Made by a program: the position numbers and the translations under genes. Positions 18,311-28,595 of a DNA stretch of 64,000 nt are shown here, piece by piece (within the stretch, counting starts at the first letter, position 1; the number at the start of each line of letters is the position of its first letter). Under the pieces are notes generated by a model, which saw only the letters and a list, made by a program, of their open reading frames with translations, was not told where the DNA came from and searched no databases. The stretch comes from Sphingomonadales bacterium 39-57-19 (GTDB lineage: Bacteria; Pseudomonadota; Alphaproteobacteria; Sphingomonadales; Sphingomonadaceae): assembly GCA_002282385.1 (NCBI GenBank), contig NCJG01000001.1, positions 62,001 to 126,000 on the forward strand, given 5' to 3'.

Positions 18311-19174
18311 CTACATATGATCGAGGTTACACCCGCGCTCCAACAATATCGGGCGGAGCGCGCGATATGCCGCGGGGGTCTTGTTCAGCGGGATCGTGGG
18401 ATAAAGATGATGGACGATGTGATATTGCATGCCCGATGACCAGATATTGCCCATGCGGCTTTTGAAGGCTCTGGTATCCTTATAACGTCCTTTTTCGACG
18501 CCGGGATGATGCGGAGCCCAGCTGAGGTAGAAGGAAATATAGGTCAACGCCAAATGCCGCGGCAGCCACCACAGCAACGCGGCCTCTATCGCATAGCCGC
18601 TCAGTGCCAAAGCGGCGAGAATGCCAAAGAACAATGTCTTGCTGATAATCGCGTCCGTCAAGGCGGACTTGGCGGCTGGACTGTCCCATTGCTGCAACAG
18701 CTGGCCATAGCGGTTAAAACCCCCTTCGGCGCGGGGTTGGCGGTTGACGATGGTTTTCCATATTGCGTGCAACGGGCCGGTTGCGTGGGTCGAATAATCG
18801 GGGTCCAACAGCGGATCATTGGCGTGCTTATGATGCTCCATATGCGTGATCCGCGCCGTCCGCAGCGGAAGCGTTAACGGAATGAGCGACCAGTGTCCGA
18901 CAAGCTCGTTAAACCATTCCAGTTTTGATCCCTTGGGCGCGATGATATAATGTTGGGCATCATGTGAGGGCAGGTAGCTTGCCGTGATATTGATCGTCGC
19001 GATGATGAAACCAAGCCACAACGGCATAATGCCGGTAAAAACCAACGGCCATAATGCGATCCAAATGGCCGTGTTCGTGATGCCCCAAAACACCATGAGC
19101 CAAGGAATGCCGCCCATAAACTGTTCGGCAATTGCCTTTTCCCACGCGCGCAGGCTTTGACTATTCATATCCAT
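18311..19174 (-). CDS. Membrane fatty acid desaturase / hydroxylase family protein
   Basis: 287 residues with about four hydrophobic segments. The three di-iron histidine boxes are present: HDAQH at 71-75, HMEHHKH at 111-117 and HIVHH near 253. This defines the membrane desaturase/hydroxylase superfamily (acyl-lipid desaturases, alkane or carotenoid hydroxylases). The spacing does not decide the substrate. The start overlaps the preceding small membrane protein by 10 bases, so the two likely form an operon, and both sit between two copies of the composite repeat. Confidence 0.85.
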   Translation of the reverse strand: MDMNSQSLRAWEKAIAEQFMGGIPWLMVFWGITNTAIWIALWPLVFTGIMPLWLGFIIATINITASYLPSHDAQHYIIAPKGSKLEWFNELVGHWSLIPLTLPLRTARITHMEHHKHANDPLLDPDYSTHATGPLHAIWKTIVNRQPRAEGGFNRYGQLLQQWDSPAAKSALTDAIISKTLFFGILAALALSGYAIEAALLWWLPRHLALTYISFYLSWAPHHPGVEKGRYKDTRAFKSRMGNIWSSGMQYHIVHHLYPTIPLNKTPAAYRALRPILLERGCNLDHM

Positions 19175-19356
19175 TTGCCCCGATATGTCGCGATCAAGCC
19201 CAGCACCGTTCCGATAATCAGGCCGAATTGCAGTGGCGACAACGCAAAGGGTGCATTCAAATTCAGCCGGACCATCACTTGCGCAACCAAAGGCGCAAGG
19301 AAGGCGAGACCAAAGAACAATGGCCCGAAAAAGAAGAGGGATTTCACTACTGACAT
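19165..19356 (-). CDS. Small two-helix membrane protein upstream of the desaturase
   Basis: 63 residues, almost entirely hydrophobic: helices at about 4-28 (SLFFFGPLFFGLAFLAPLVA) and 40-57 (SPLQFGLIIGTVLGLIATY), with a short basic end. The gene overlaps the desaturase start by 10 bases. The ribosome binding site is weak. It could be a partner or assembly factor for the desaturase; that is inference from position only. Confidence 0.6.
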   Translation of the reverse strand: MSVVKSLFFFGPLFFGLAFLAPLVAQVMVRLNLNAPFALSPLQFGLIIGTVLGLIATYRGKWI

Positions 19357-19427
19357 TGGTGTCGACGATGCTGGAAATGCGCGATTAGGTCAAGGCAGCT
19401 TGCGTCTTCCAACCTTTTACATCCAAC

Positions 19428-19614
19428 CGTCACCCTGAACTTGTTTCAGGGTCCTAATTTTTGCCTTTTCCGCCGCGAAAGTAAGACCCTGAAACAAGTT
19501 CAGGGTGACGGTAATTAAAGTTTAAAAGGGCCGAATGTCAGTGTTGCGCTACAGTCGAGAGGCGCCCTTCGACGGACGCAGGCGCTGCCTGCTGCTCAGG
19601 GCTACGGTAATATT
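19428..19614. repeat. Composite repeat block 2 (family A REPIN plus family D half)
   Basis: Near-duplicate of 18085-18270; the family-A part (19428-19510) has a different loop, while the following ~104 bases differ at only a few positions. It occupies most of the 318-base gap between the small membrane protein gene and cobT. The rest of the gap (19615-19674) has no feature I recognise. Confidence 0.9.
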
Positions 19615-19674
19615 TAAAACCCGTCCCCACGGATCGCTTGCCCACGCCGCGGCGTAGCGGTGTGAAAGGCCAGT

Positions 19675-21489
19675 CTATTCCTCGTCAAACAAGCCAGCGA
19701 GCTGTTCGATCATCGTGCCGCCCAATTGCTCGACATCCATGATAGTGACGGCGCGCTTGTAATAACGGGTGACGTCATGGCCGATGCCGATCGCGACCAA
19801 TTGCACAGGCGATCGCGTTTCGATCATTTCGATAACCTTGCGCAAATGCTGTTCCAGATAGCCGCCATGGTTGACCGACAAGGTGCTGTCATCGACTGGC
19901 GCACCGTCGGAAATCACCATCAAAATGCGGCGGTCTTCTGCGCGGGCGATCAGGCGGTTGTGCGCCCATAGCAAAGCTTCGCCGTCGATATTCTCTTTCA
20001 GCAAGCCTTCGCGCATCATCAGGCCAAGGTTGCGTTTGGCATGACGCCATGGCTCGTCGGCTTTTTTGTAGACGATGTGGCGCAAGTCGTTGAGGCGGCC
20101 GGGCATGGGTTGCCGTCCAGCCGCGAGCCAATCCTCACGCGCTTGGCCGCCCTTCCACGCACGGGTGGTGAAGCCCAAAATTTCGGTTTTAACACCGCAG
20201 CGTTCCAGCGTGCGCGCCAATATGTCGGCGCTGATCGCCGCGATGCTGATCGGCCGTCCGCGCATTGAGCCTGAATTGTCGATAAGCAAGGTCACCACGG
20301 TGTCGCGGAAATCGGTTTCGCGTTCGATCTTGTACGACAGCGAGCTGCCCGGCGAGACGACGATGCGCGCGAGCCGCGCTGCGTCGATCATGCCTTCTTC
20401 CTGATCGAAATCCCAACTGCGGTTTTGCTGCGCCATCAGGCGGCGTTGCAGGCGGTTGGCGAGCTTTGTCACCACCGATTGCAGGTTGGACAATTGCTGG
20501 TCGAGATAGGCGCGCAGCCGGTTCAGCTCTTCTTCGTCGGCAAGCTCGGTCGCGGTGATGGTCTCGTCATATTTGGTCGACCAGATTTTGTAATCGCTTT
20601 GCGGCAGATGGTCCCAATTGCGGCGTTGCGGGGTGACGGGCTGCATGCCGTCATCGCCCATTTCGCCGTCGGCACCGTCCTGATCGTCCATATCCTCGCC
20701 GTCATAATCGGCCTCGGTTTCCTCGCCTTCGCCCTGCTGCGGTTCAGCGCGCGCTTCGGCCTGGCCGGCTTCGCCTTCGCCATCATCGTCGCTGTCGCCG
20801 TCTTGGTCTTGGCTGTCCTCGGCATCATCGCCGCCTTCATCCGCATCGGACGGGTCGACGTCGCCTTCGGTCAGGTTCAGATGCTCCAACATCGATTGCG
20901 TGAGCGCGGCAAATGCACCCTGATCGTCAAGCGCGAGGGCAAGTGCGTCAAGATCGCTGCCTGCTTTTTCCTCAATCCAGCCGCGCAGCATATCGACGCC
21001 CGCAACCGCCGCGTCAGGTATCGGCGCGCCCGTCAGGCGTTCGCGCACGATGAGCGATAATGCGGTTGAAATCGGCACTTCGTCAGCGGACTGTGCGCGG
21101 CTGATCGGGTCGGTGCGCAATTTGAGTTCAAGCGCGTGGCCCAGATTTGCCGCGATGCCCGCCATATTGCGGGAACCCAATGCCTCAACGCGCGCATTTT
21201 CCACCGCATCAAATGCGGCGCCAGCAATGACTTCGGATGGACGCAAGGCGGCATGGCGGGCGGCATTATGGTGCTTGAGCTTCAGGGAGAAGCTGTCGGC
21301 AAAGCCACGTGCTTCGGCGACTTGGTCAGGCGGTAACAACCGGCCGGGCATGGGCACTTTAAAGTTTTTGTCCGCTTGCGTCGGGGCGTCGGCGGTGAAC
21401 GCAAGTTCAATCTCCGGCTCATGCGCGAGTGCGCGGGCCGTGCCGGTCAGGACTTGTTTGAACTGTTCCAGTGGAGATTCGTTCGCCAT
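19675..21489 (-). CDS. cobT: Cobaltochelatase subunit CobT
   Basis: Subunit of the aerobic CobNST cobalt chelatase, which inserts cobalt into hydrogenobyrinic acid diamide. 604 residues: an N-terminal helical domain (to about 210), a long Asp/Glu-rich linker at about 213-290, and a C-terminal von Willebrand A domain whose metal site DxSxS is DNSGS at 404-408 (Asp404, Ser406, Ser408), followed by [19 protein letters not shown]. The start overlaps the DUF900 stop as ATGA. Partner cobS is 1.8 kb upstream in the same direction; cobN is not in the window. Confidence 0.95.
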   Translation of the reverse strand: MANESPLEQFKQVLTGTARALAHEPEIELAFTADAPTQADKNFKVPMPGRLLPPDQVAEARGFADSFSLKLKHHNAARHAALRPSEVIAGAAFDAVENARVEALGSRNMAGIAANLGHALELKLRTDPISRAQSADEVPISTALSLIVRERLTGAPIPDAAVAGVDMLRGWIEEKAGSDLDALALALDDQGAFAALTQSMLEHLNLTEGDVDPSDADEGGDDAEDSQDQDGDSDDDGEGEAGQAEARAEPQQGEGEETEADYDGEDMDDQDGADGEMGDDGMQPVTPQRRNWDHLPQSDYKIWSTKYDETITATELADEEELNRLRAYLDQQLSNLQSVVTKLANRLQRRLMAQQNRSWDFDQEEGMIDAARLARIVVSPGSSLSYKIERETDFRDTVVTLLIDNSGSMRGRPISIAAISADILARTLERCGVKTEILGFTTRAWKGGQAREDWLAAGRQPMPGRLNDLRHIVYKKADEPWRHAKRNLGLMMREGLLKENIDGEALLWAHNRLIARAEDRRILMVISDGAPVDDSTLSVNHGGYLEQHLRKVIEMIETRSPVQLVAIGIGHDVTRYYKRAVTIMDVEQLGGTMIEQLAGLFDEE

Positions 21490-22685
21490 CAGTCGGGTGC
21501 CCGCTTACATGCCGCTGCAATGTCTGCTTTCGTCGGCTTCACCGGCGCGCGCAGCGTGAAGACATGTGCTTGCGCGGTGGCAACGCGATCGTCGGTTGTC
21601 CGCGCGCCATTCACGACAGCCGCAAAATCCTTGCACACGGCAAGGCTGCGCAAATAATCGCTATGGCCAGCACCACCGCCCGATACGTCGGTGGTGTCAA
21701 TGATAGTAAAGCCCGTTTTGGCAGGCTCTGTCTGATATTTGGTCTTTGTCGCAAAGCAACGCTGCGGCAGCCCTTTGGCTTTCAAATCCTTGGCTTCGAA
21801 CGGACTGAAGCAATAAGGTGATCCCAGCCGCGGATAGCCATGGACAGCGCGCGACACGGCCAGTGCGCGGTCGCTGAGAGAGGCGTAGACAGTCACGCGG
21901 CGGTCGTTGTTAACGCGGCGGGCGGCCAATACTTCTTCAGCGATATCGCGTTCGAAATCTTCACGATCAACATCGGGCGATGCCAATATGATATTGGAAA
22001 TATTGCTGGAATCGGCGTTGGTCGATGTGCGGTCGACATATTCCACGGCAGGCGTGACAAGCCGAGCGCCGAGCGAATGCGAGACAATCACGATTTCCTT
22101 GACCCATTCGGCTCGCGCCAATGTGGTCAGGAAGTTCCGGAAATTGCGCTGGTCCCAATACATGTTGGTTTCATCAACGGCATAGCTCAACAGATTGCCC
22201 TGCGATGGCCAGCTATAATGGATAATCGGGCCGTCAAAATTGCTCATCGCGCCAATCTGGACGGCGTCGCGGGCGGTGGTTCGCAATTTTTCGCGATAGC
22301 CATGTACATATAAAAGGACGCGGCCGTTGCGCAGGTTCGCGGCATCACGCAGGCCATCCCACCATGCGTCTTCCGGCTGAAACGCTACCGGAACGACCAA
22401 CTGCTTGTCGCCCTTGGCGGGCTTGATCGTTTCTGGCGGCGAGAACCGGCCAAATCGAACGCGGTCTGCACGATGGTTGGTCAGTTTGATATTATCGCCG
22501 CGGCAATCGGGCAGCCGGCTGGTGACGATGAAATAATCTTTTCCGTTGATCGAAGTGGCGTCATTTTGCGCCGGGTTACAGCGCGGGTTTTCCGCCAGCA
22601 CATTGTGGGGAATGTCGCCATATTCGACAGCCACAGTGCAGCCAGCCAGCAGCATCGGCAAAAGGAGAAGGGGAGCTTTGCGCAT
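21489..22685 (-). CDS. DUF900 alpha/beta-hydrolase lipoprotein
   Basis: 398 residues beginning with a lipoprotein signal ([11 protein letters not shown]; lipidated Cys16), so it is exported and membrane-anchored. The DUF900 hydrolase core follows: [10 protein letters not shown] near 123, [10 protein letters not shown], and the nucleophile elbow VSHSLGARL near 210 with the Ser, then [12 protein letters not shown]. Probably a serine esterase/lipase of unknown substrate. It sits between peroxiredoxin and cobT with 1- and 4-base-type overlaps, an unusual insertion in the cobS-cobT pair. Confidence 0.82.
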   Translation of the reverse strand: MRKAPLLLLPMLLAGCTVAVEYGDIPHNVLAENPRCNPAQNDATSINGKDYFIVTSRLPDCRGDNIKLTNHRADRVRFGRFSPPETIKPAKGDKQLVVPVAFQPEDAWWDGLRDAANLRNGRVLLYVHGYREKLRTTARDAVQIGAMSNFDGPIIHYSWPSQGNLLSYAVDETNMYWDQRNFRNFLTTLARAEWVKEIVIVSHSLGARLVTPAVEYVDRTSTNADSSNISNIILASPDVDREDFERDIAEEVLAARRVNNDRRVTVYASLSDRALAVSRAVHGYPRLGSPYCFSPFEAKDLKAKGLPQRCFATKTKYQTEPAKTGFTIIDTTDVSGGGAGHSDYLRSLAVCKDFAAVVNGARTTDDRVATAQAHVFTLRAPVKPTKADIAAACKRAPD

Positions 22686-23221
22686 TATTTCCCTTTAGGA
22701 TTGGCTGCGCGCCATGCCTTTACCGCGTTGAGAGCGCCAGACACATGCCCCTTCACACCCAGTTCGGAATACGCGAACAACACCTTGCCATCAGGCGCAA
22801 TCACGTACGTCGTGCGGTTCGATCCGCCCATGATGGGCAGGCTGACCTTATAGTTTTTGATGACGGGTTTGGACGCGATGCCAACGGTGAATTTGTTGCG
22901 GCATGCCTCAACCGAAAAACGCTTCAACGTGTCGATATTGTCCGCCGACATGCCAATGATCGATGCGCCATAGGCCGCAAAATCATCGGCGGCTTCGGAA
23001 AATTCATGCGCCTCGACCGTGCAGCCCGATGTGAATGCCTTGGGATAGAAATATAAAACGACGGGGCCGCGTTTCAGGGCCTTGTTCAAATTATAGCTAT
23101 AAACGTCGCCCGCCAAAACAGCCTGCGTGGTGAAATCGGTCGCGCGTGTGCCGGGCTTGAGCGCCGCGAATGCGGGCGATGCGCTAAGTGCGAGCGCCAG
23201 AATAAGAGCAGTGCGTTTCAT
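22685..23221 (-). CDS. Exported peroxiredoxin (BCP/AhpC-TSA type)
   Basis: 178 residues. Signal peptide MKRTALILALALSASPAFA with cleavage after residue 19 predicts a periplasmic protein. The peroxidatic Cys lies in YPKAFTSGCTVEAHEF, the BCP-like form of the family; a possible resolving Cys is in VEACRNKF. Reduces hydroperoxides. It starts 43 bases after cobS and its stop touches the DUF900 start. Confidence 0.85.
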   Translation of the reverse strand: MKRTALILALALSASPAFAALKPGTRATDFTTQAVLAGDVYSYNLNKALKRGPVVLYFYPKAFTSGCTVEAHEFSEAADDFAAYGASIIGMSADNIDTLKRFSVEACRNKFTVGIASKPVIKNYKVSLPIMGGSNRTTYVIAPDGKVLFAYSELGVKGHVSGALNAVKAWRAANPKGK

Positions 23222-23264
23222 AAATGGTCCCTTCAACGGTGTTTCGGCGAAATGGCCAATATGC

Positions 23265-24257
23265 TTATAACTTTCCAACGACGCTTTCGGGCAGATCCTG
23301 ACCAAAGACGCGCTGATAATATTCTGCGACCAGAGCGCGTTCGGCATCGTCACATTTGTTGAGGAACGACAGGCGGAACGCAAAACCGACATTTTTGAAA
23401 ATTGCGGTGTTTTGGGCCCATGTGATGACGGTCCGTGGGCTCATGACGGTCGAAATATCGCCATTGATAAAGCCCTGACGCGTCATTTCGGCGACCTTCA
23501 CCATGTTGGCGACGGTCGCGGCATCGGTGCCCGATGCCTTGGCCAAAACGATTTCGCTTTCAACCTGCGCAGGCAGATAGTTTAGGCCAACGACAATGTT
23601 CCAACGGTCCATCTGACCCTGGTTGATCGCTTGCGTGCCATGATACAGCCCGCTGGTATCGCCAAGGCCAACGGTGTTGGCGGTCGCGAACAGGCGGAAA
23701 TATGGGTTCGGGCGAATGACGCGGTTCTGGTCAAGCAGCGTCAGCTTGCCCTCAGTCTCCAACACGCGCTGGATCACGAACATCACGTCCGGACGGCCAG
23801 CGTCATATTCGTCGAACACCAAAGCGGTCGGTGTCTGCAGCGCCCAAGGCAGCAGGCCTTCGCGGAATTCAGTGACTTGCTGTCCATCGCGCAAAACGAT
23901 GGCATCGCGGCCGATAAGGTCGATACGGCTGATATGCGCGTCGAGGTTGATCCGGATGCACGGCCATTTCAAACGCGCGGCCACCTGTTCGATATGCGTC
24001 GATTTACCGGTGCCGTGATACCCCTGAACCATCACGCGGCGGTTGTGGGCAAAGCCAGCAAGGATCGCGAGCGTGGTGTCGGGGTCAAAGACATAGCTGT
24101 CGTCGGTGTCGGGAACACGCTCATCGGCAACGGAAAAGGCAGGACATTCCATGTCAACGTCAATGCCGAACATTTCGCGCACGCTGACGGTTTTGTCAGG
24201 GGCGGCAAGGATGGTCGTGTCGCTGCTGTTGGGCTGGATATTTGGAATGTCAGTCAT
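23265..24257 (-). CDS. cobS: Cobaltochelatase subunit CobS
   Basis: AAA+ ATPase partner of CobT in cobalt chelation. 330 residues from the ATG at 24257; the frame is open further upstream but that overlaps the J-domain gene. Walker [10 protein letters not shown] at 79-87, Walker [10 protein letters not shown] near 145-153, sensor-like [18 protein letters not shown] near 200. It follows the J-domain gene by ten bases. Confidence 0.94.
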   Translation of the reverse strand: MTDIPNIQPNSSDTTILAAPDKTVSVREMFGIDVDMECPAFSVADERVPDTDDSYVFDPDTTLAILAGFAHNRRVMVQGYHGTGKSTHIEQVAARLKWPCIRINLDAHISRIDLIGRDAIVLRDGQQVTEFREGLLPWALQTPTALVFDEYDAGRPDVMFVIQRVLETEGKLTLLDQNRVIRPNPYFRLFATANTVGLGDTSGLYHGTQAINQGQMDRWNIVVGLNYLPAQVESEIVLAKASGTDAATVANMVKVAEMTRQGFINGDISTVMSPRTVITWAQNTAIFKNVGFAFRLSFLNKCDDAERALVAEYYQRVFGQDLPESVVGKL

Positions 24258-24267
24258 GTCGTTCTCG

Positions 24268-24864
24268 TCAAATAAAGGCGGGCGATGTTTTAAGGTGCGT
24301 ATAGGCAGCAATGACGTCTTGCAAAGCCTTTTCATAAGACCGGTTGCCGCCATTTTTATCAGGATGATAGGCGCGGACCTTAGCCGAATAGGCGCTGCGT
24401 AAGGCGCGCCTATCCGCATCCTCGCCAAGCCCTAGCGTCTTGAGCGCTTTGCGGTCCTCAGGCGACAGGAACTGCCCGTCGGCGCGTTCCTTGGGCATGC
24501 GTGACCGGAAGCGCGTGGATATGGCATCCAACGGGTCTTTAAAGTCCGCCCATTTGGGCGGCGAATCGACGCTGCCGTTGGCACGAAAGGCCCGGGTTTC
24601 GCTTGGCCACACATTTATCGGGCTTTGCGCTTCCATGATTTCTTCGGCGGTCATGCCGGCGAACCAGTTATAGCCTGCATTAAACTGCCGGACATGTTCA
24701 AGGCAGAGATATTGATAGTCGCCGGGGCCGTTGGCCGACGCACGCTGGCCATGCGGGTCAGGCGCGCGAAATTCGCCTGCCTCGCGGCAGTGTGGATGCG
24801 CGCAATGCCGCTGTGCACCGCGAACGCGGCCGTGAAATCGGTCAAAGGGCTGCCGCGAATCCAT
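24268..24864 (-). CDS. Protein with C-terminal J domain
   Basis: 198 residues. The N-terminal ~100 residues include Cys/His pairs (CAHPHC and [17 protein letters not shown]) that may bind a metal. The C-terminal ~65 residues are a J domain with HPD at 167-169 ([10 protein letters not shown]), the motif that stimulates DnaK-type ATPases. There is no G/F region, so it is a class III type. Its place next to cobS and divergent from bolA is a conserved alphaproteobacterial arrangement. Client unknown. Confidence 0.85.
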   Translation of the reverse strand: MDSRQPFDRFHGRVRGAQRHCAHPHCREAGEFRAPDPHGQRASANGPGDYQYLCLEHVRQFNAGYNWFAGMTAEEIMEAQSPINVWPSETRAFRANGSVDSPPKWADFKDPLDAISTRFRSRMPKERADGQFLSPEDRKALKTLGLGEDADRRALRSAYSAKVRAYHPDKNGGNRSYEKALQDVIAAYTHLKTSPAFI

Positions 24865-24908
24865 AATTCCCCTTGGCGAAAAACTGCGGATATGGGAATA
24901 CAGAGCTT

Positions 24909-25184
24909 ATGGAAAAAGGCCCTGCACATATCGAAATGGAAACGCTGCTGACGGCAGCATTTGCCCCCACCCACCTCGCGGTCATCAACGACAGCGCAAA
25001 ACATCATGGCCATAGCGGTGACGACGGCTCGGGTGAATCGCACTTCACCGTGGAAATAGAGAGCTCGGCATTTGCGGGCGTATCCCGCCTGATGCGGCAG
25101 CGGATGGTGAACAAGGCGCTGGGTGATATTCCGGGCACGCGCGTCCACGCGCTGGCGATCAAGGCTAGTGCACCGGGCGAATAG
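24909..25184 (+). CDS. BolA family protein
   Basis: 91 residues from the ATG at 24909. The BolA fold is visible: an N-terminal helix, LAVINDSAKHHGH, SHFTVEIESSAFAGVSRLMRQRMVNKALGD, and a C-terminal strand with a HALAIKA end. BolA proteins bind glutaredoxin-linked iron-sulfur clusters or DNA. Divergent from the J-domain gene across 44 bases. The particular subtype (BolA or IbaG-like) is not assigned. Confidence 0.9.
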   Translation: MEKGPAHIEMETLLTAAFAPTHLAVINDSAKHHGHSGDDGSGESHFTVEIESSAFAGVSRLMRQRMVNKALGDIPGTRVHALAIKASAPGE

Positions 25185-25236
25185 CCGCTAAATTGAAGTG
25201 GTGACGAAACGACGGTCCTACGCGGGAGAGACAAAA

Positions 25237-25755
25237 ATGCCAAAGCTGACCTATGCCGTTCTGATCGCTGGCCTATGCGCGTCATCAGCGCATGCAGCCG
25301 AAACGAACGTCAATCGTCCCAAAGTATATAGCGACATCGTTGCGTGCCGTGCCTTGGCAGATGCCGCTGCGCGCTTGCAATGCTATGACGCGGCCAGCAA
25401 GTCTTTGGAAGAGGCAACCGAAAGCCGGCAGGTCGTGTTGCTTGATCAAGGCGAAGTGCGGAAGACCAAGCGATCGTTATTTGGTTTCTCCTTGCCCAAA
25501 ATTCCGTTCTTCGGCGAAAGCGACGAGGAGCAGGACGAAGAGTATAAGCAGATCGAGGGCGAGATCAAAGATATTCAAGTACTTAGCAACGGCCGGTATC
25601 AGTTTGCGGTAAACGACGCTGGCACATGGCAAACCACTGAAGGCAGTTGGCTCATTCTAAAGAACGGGCAAAAGTTTAAAATCAAACGTGGCGCTGTTGG
25701 CAGCTATATGCTGGTGGTTAACGGCAGAGCGATGCGCGTTAAGCGGGTTAACTAA
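25237..25755 (+). CDS. Exported protein of unknown function
   Basis: 172 residues from the ATG at 25237 with GGGAGAG upstream. A signal peptide ends AHA at 20. The mature part starts with VACRALADAAARLQCYDAA (Cys37 and Cys49), a two-cysteine repeat seen in several periplasmic proteins, then a charged middle with EEQDEEYKQIEGEIKD, and a C-terminal beta-rich module (WQTTEGSWLILKNGQ, GAVGSYMLVVNG, RVKRVN). I recognise no named function. Confidence 0.7.
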   Translation: MPKLTYAVLIAGLCASSAHAAETNVNRPKVYSDIVACRALADAAARLQCYDAASKSLEEATESRQVVLLDQGEVRKTKRSLFGFSLPKIPFFGESDEEQDEEYKQIEGEIKDIQVLSNGRYQFAVNDAGTWQTTEGSWLILKNGQKFKIKRGAVGSYMLVVNGRAMRVKRVN

Positions 25756-25899
25756 AGGCCAATTTGGCGTATATTATGCCGGAGCGAAGCATCGAGATGT
25801 TCCACCTACGCGCCGATTTCGTAAAATCAAAATGGGCGTGTTGGCGTTTAGAGAAATACGCGGTCCAACAACCCATCGCAATATTATAAGGCAAACATC

Positions 25900-26814
25900 A
25901 TGACCGAACAAAAGCATCACCGTTTTTCCCTTTCCACCGGGATTGAAATGGATGCGTTTACGGCGGGTGATCCTGCCAATCCTGCGATCATATTCTTGCA
26001 CGGATTTCCGGAATCGCACCGCACATGGCGGCACCAGATGGCTCATTTTTCGGACCGTTTTTTCTGCATTGCGCCGGACCAGCGCGGCTATCGCAGCTCA
26101 TCAAAGCCGCAAAATGTCGATGCCTATACGGCGGACAAGTTGACCGCGGATATCTTTGCCTTGGCCGACGCGCTTGGCATCCACAATTTCATCATCGCGG
26201 GTCATGATTGGGGTGGCGCGATTGCATGGAGCGTTGCGCTAAACGGTCAACCGGGTGGATTTAACCCCGCATGGGCAGGCCGCGTGACGCGCGCAATCAT
26301 CGCCAATGCGCCGCATCCCTATCTGTTCCAGCGGCTGATGATTAACGACATGCAGCAGCGGGCAGCCAGCCAATATATCCGTGCGTTCCGTGACCCCGCA
26401 AATGATGCTGTGGTGCGCGAGGCTGGCCTAACCGGCTTGCTGCTGAAGACAATTAGCTGGGATAAACCGAGCGCAATGGAGCCCGAAGAGCGGGCTGCGT
26501 TGTTGAAAGATTGGCAAGACCGCGATGCGTGTTTTGGCATGCTCAATTGGTACCGCGCATCGGCAATATATGTGCCGGCGATGGATGAAGATGCCGAAAT
26601 GCCTGCCTTTGCCGCAGGCGACTTTCCGAAGCTGATGATCCCGACGCTGGTTGTCTGGGCAATGGATGACCTCGCGCTGCCCGCAAGCAACATCGACGGC
26701 ATCGAAGCATTGGTGCCACATTTGACGATCGCCCCCGTCGAGGATTGCGGTCATTTTGTAATTTGGGAACGGCCGGACGCGGTGAATGCGGCCATGGAGC
26801 AGTTTCTAGCTTAA
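25900..26814 (+). CDS. Alpha/beta hydrolase, epoxide hydrolase-like
   Basis: 304 residues, cytoplasmic. HGFPES at 34-39 is the oxyanion region, and GHDWGG gives the nucleophile Asp103, as in epoxide hydrolases and haloalkane dehalogenases. The acid is in WAMDDLAL and the His in EDCGHFVIWE. A cap domain lies between about 135 and 225. An epoxide hydrolase is the better guess since the tyrosine pair is plausible (Tyr in NWYRAS), but this is not certain. It ends convergently against the DUF2332 gene, with a four-base stop overlap. Confidence 0.82.
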   Translation: MTEQKHHRFSLSTGIEMDAFTAGDPANPAIIFLHGFPESHRTWRHQMAHFSDRFFCIAPDQRGYRSSSKPQNVDAYTADKLTADIFALADALGIHNFIIAGHDWGGAIAWSVALNGQPGGFNPAWAGRVTRAIIANAPHPYLFQRLMINDMQQRAASQYIRAFRDPANDAVVREAGLTGLLLKTISWDKPSAMEPEERAALLKDWQDRDACFGMLNWYRASAIYVPAMDEDAEMPAFAAGDFPKLMIPTLVVWAMDDLALPASNIDGIEALVPHLTIAPVEDCGHFVIWERPDAVNAAMEQFLA

Positions 26815-27899
26815 CCGGCCCGCCAGTGGACCCACGCGCCATGGGCCTGCGCTTCGGCCAGCAGCTGCCATGTATCGGGCCCGGGCCAATATTTGACCAA
26901 CAGCTCATGTTTGAGTGTCTCTCGGTTCGTTTCGAGCATGATCCACGCCAACGGACGTTCGGCGGTTGCGTCTTGTCCAGCCGCTTCAATGGCCGCACGA
27001 ATTTTCCGTCGCCTTTCGTCGGGTATATATTGCCAGACGATTGAGTGGTTAAAAATCCGGACGACATGCGGTTCTTGCGGTGCGGAGAGACGTTCCGAAA
27101 CCCAGTCTAGCGCATCTGCCTGCACAACATACGGAGGCGACTGCGCGGCAAGCGCGATTGCTGCGTCCATGCGCTCCAGTCGGTCTGCATTTTCGGGCCA
27201 GACATAGCTTTTAACCCGCAGCGCAGCATCCACGTCCGACAAATCAACGGGCGCCTGATCACATCCGCTGATCCGCACGATTTCGACTGGAGCGTCGGGT
27301 GGAGGAGAACCTATCCACTTCGGCTTGATCTGCATGAGCGAGAGGGGTGGCCCCGCGCTTACGCCGCCCAGATTGTAATGATAACGGTCCATCATCGTAT
27401 TGATACCGGCGCTGGCACCGATTTCGTTCAATTCGAATGTGCCGCCGATTCTTGGCGATAGCCAGAGCAAGGCCGCCATGAAGCTGGCGGAGCGTCCCGC
27501 TTCGTTGGTCTGCGGCGGACCATCAAGCCATGGCAGTAACCGGGCATCATGGTCAGCGGTCACGGCAGTTAACACGGCGTCGACATCGAATTGCGCGCTG
27601 ATTTCGCCACTATAAATCGGCGCTAGGCGTTCGTCCGCGCCGGTGAGGTGCAAATGGTGAAACCCGCCAGCGAGCCGCAAGGGCATGGCGTCAGCAAGCG
27701 GGAGGCCAGGCCAGTGCGCGATGCGTTGGCCGCATTGGGTGTCGCCTTGCATAAGCGCCAACTGGGCCACAACAACGCGCGCTGTGACTGGCGCATCGTT
27801 ACGCCGACAATGTTCAGCCTGCATCTTAATGCCTTCGGCAATGCGGCTATCATCCATAACACCCTTGCCAAAATCGTGCGACTTCATGGTTTCTGCCAT
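26811..27899 (-). CDS. DUF2332 family protein
   Basis: 362 residues from the ATG at 27899 (AAAGGGCAAT upstream). Family stretches are LPLRLAGGFHHLHLTGAD near 70-85, FELNEIGASAGINTMMDRYHYNLGG near 160, and VVRIFNHSIVWQYIPDERR near 285. DUF2332 proteins have no established function; the EIGASAGIN stretch resembles a nucleotide or SAM-binding turn, which suggests a methyltransferase-like fold. Divergent from hisG by 39 bases. Confidence 0.8.
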   Translation of the reverse strand: MAETMKSHDFGKGVMDDSRIAEGIKMQAEHCRRNDAPVTARVVVAQLALMQGDTQCGQRIAHWPGLPLADAMPLRLAGGFHHLHLTGADERLAPIYSGEISAQFDVDAVLTAVTADHDARLLPWLDGPPQTNEAGRSASFMAALLWLSPRIGGTFELNEIGASAGINTMMDRYHYNLGGVSAGPPLSLMQIKPKWIGSPPPDAPVEIVRISGCDQAPVDLSDVDAALRVKSYVWPENADRLERMDAAIALAAQSPPYVVQADALDWVSERLSAPQEPHVVRIFNHSIVWQYIPDERRRKIRAAIEAAGQDATAERPLAWIMLETNRETLKHELLVKYWPGPDTWQLLAEAQAHGAWVHWRAG

Positions 27900-27938
27900 A
27901 TTGCCCTTTCTGCGCGCGGCCCCTAAAGCGCGGGCATT

Positions 27939-28595
27939 GTGACTGAACGCATTATCTTTGCAATCCCCAAAGGGCGGATTCTCGACGAGGCTTTGCCGCT
28001 TATGCAAGCGGCAGGTATTGAGCCTGAGCCTGCGTTTTTTGACGAGAGCAGCCGCGCATTGCTTTTTGCGACCAATAATCCCGCCATTAGCATCATTCGC
28101 GTGCGTGCTTTTGATGTCGCGACCTTCGTTGCCCATGGCGCGGCGCATATTGGCATTGTCGGTTCCGACGTGATCGACGAATTTGATTATTCGGAGCTTT
28201 ATGCGCCCGTTGACCTCGGCATTGGCCGCTGCCGCATTTCGGTTGCGATGCCGCGGGAAGCCGTTGATGATGTTCAGGCAGGGCATATCCGCGTCGCAAC
28301 CAAATATCCGGCGACCACCGCGCGTTATTATCATGCGCGCGGTATTCAGGCGGAATGCGTCAAGTTGAACGGCGCGATGGAGTTGGCGCCTTCGCTTGGC
28401 CTTTCGGGACGCATTGTCGATTTGGTGTCGTCGGGCAAGACGCTCGCAGAAAATGGTTTGGTCGAAACGGCGATCATCTCGCAAGTGTCGGCGCGGCTGA
28501 TCGTTAATCGTGCGGCCTTTAAAATGATGAGCGGCACTATTCCTGCGTTGGTGCAGACATTTCGGGAATTGTCGGGCGCACGTGCAGCGGCTTAA
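27939..28595 (+). CDS. hisG: ATP phosphoribosyltransferase, short (HisGS) form
   Basis: First step of histidine synthesis. 218 residues from a GTG at 27939. Family motifs: [21 protein letters not shown], the PRPP loop near [21 protein letters not shown], with the C-terminal regulatory domain of the long form missing. Short HisG needs a separate HisZ subunit, which is not in this window. Overlaps the hisD start. Confidence 0.95.
   Translation: MTERIIFAIPKGRILDEALPLMQAAGIEPEPAFFDESSRALLFATNNPAISIIRVRAFDVATFVAHGAAHIGIVGSDVIDEFDYSELYAPVDLGIGRCRISVAMPREAVDDVQAGHIRVATKYPATTARYYHARGIQAECVKLNGAMELAPSLGLSGRIVDLVSSGKTLAENGLVETAIISQVSARLIVNRAAFKMMSGTIPALVQTFRELSGARAAA

Noticed and set aside
18085..19614. 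Insertion sequence around the desaturase genes
   Set aside because: The flanking copies are direct repeats without a transposase or terminal inverted repeats; a duplication is more likely.
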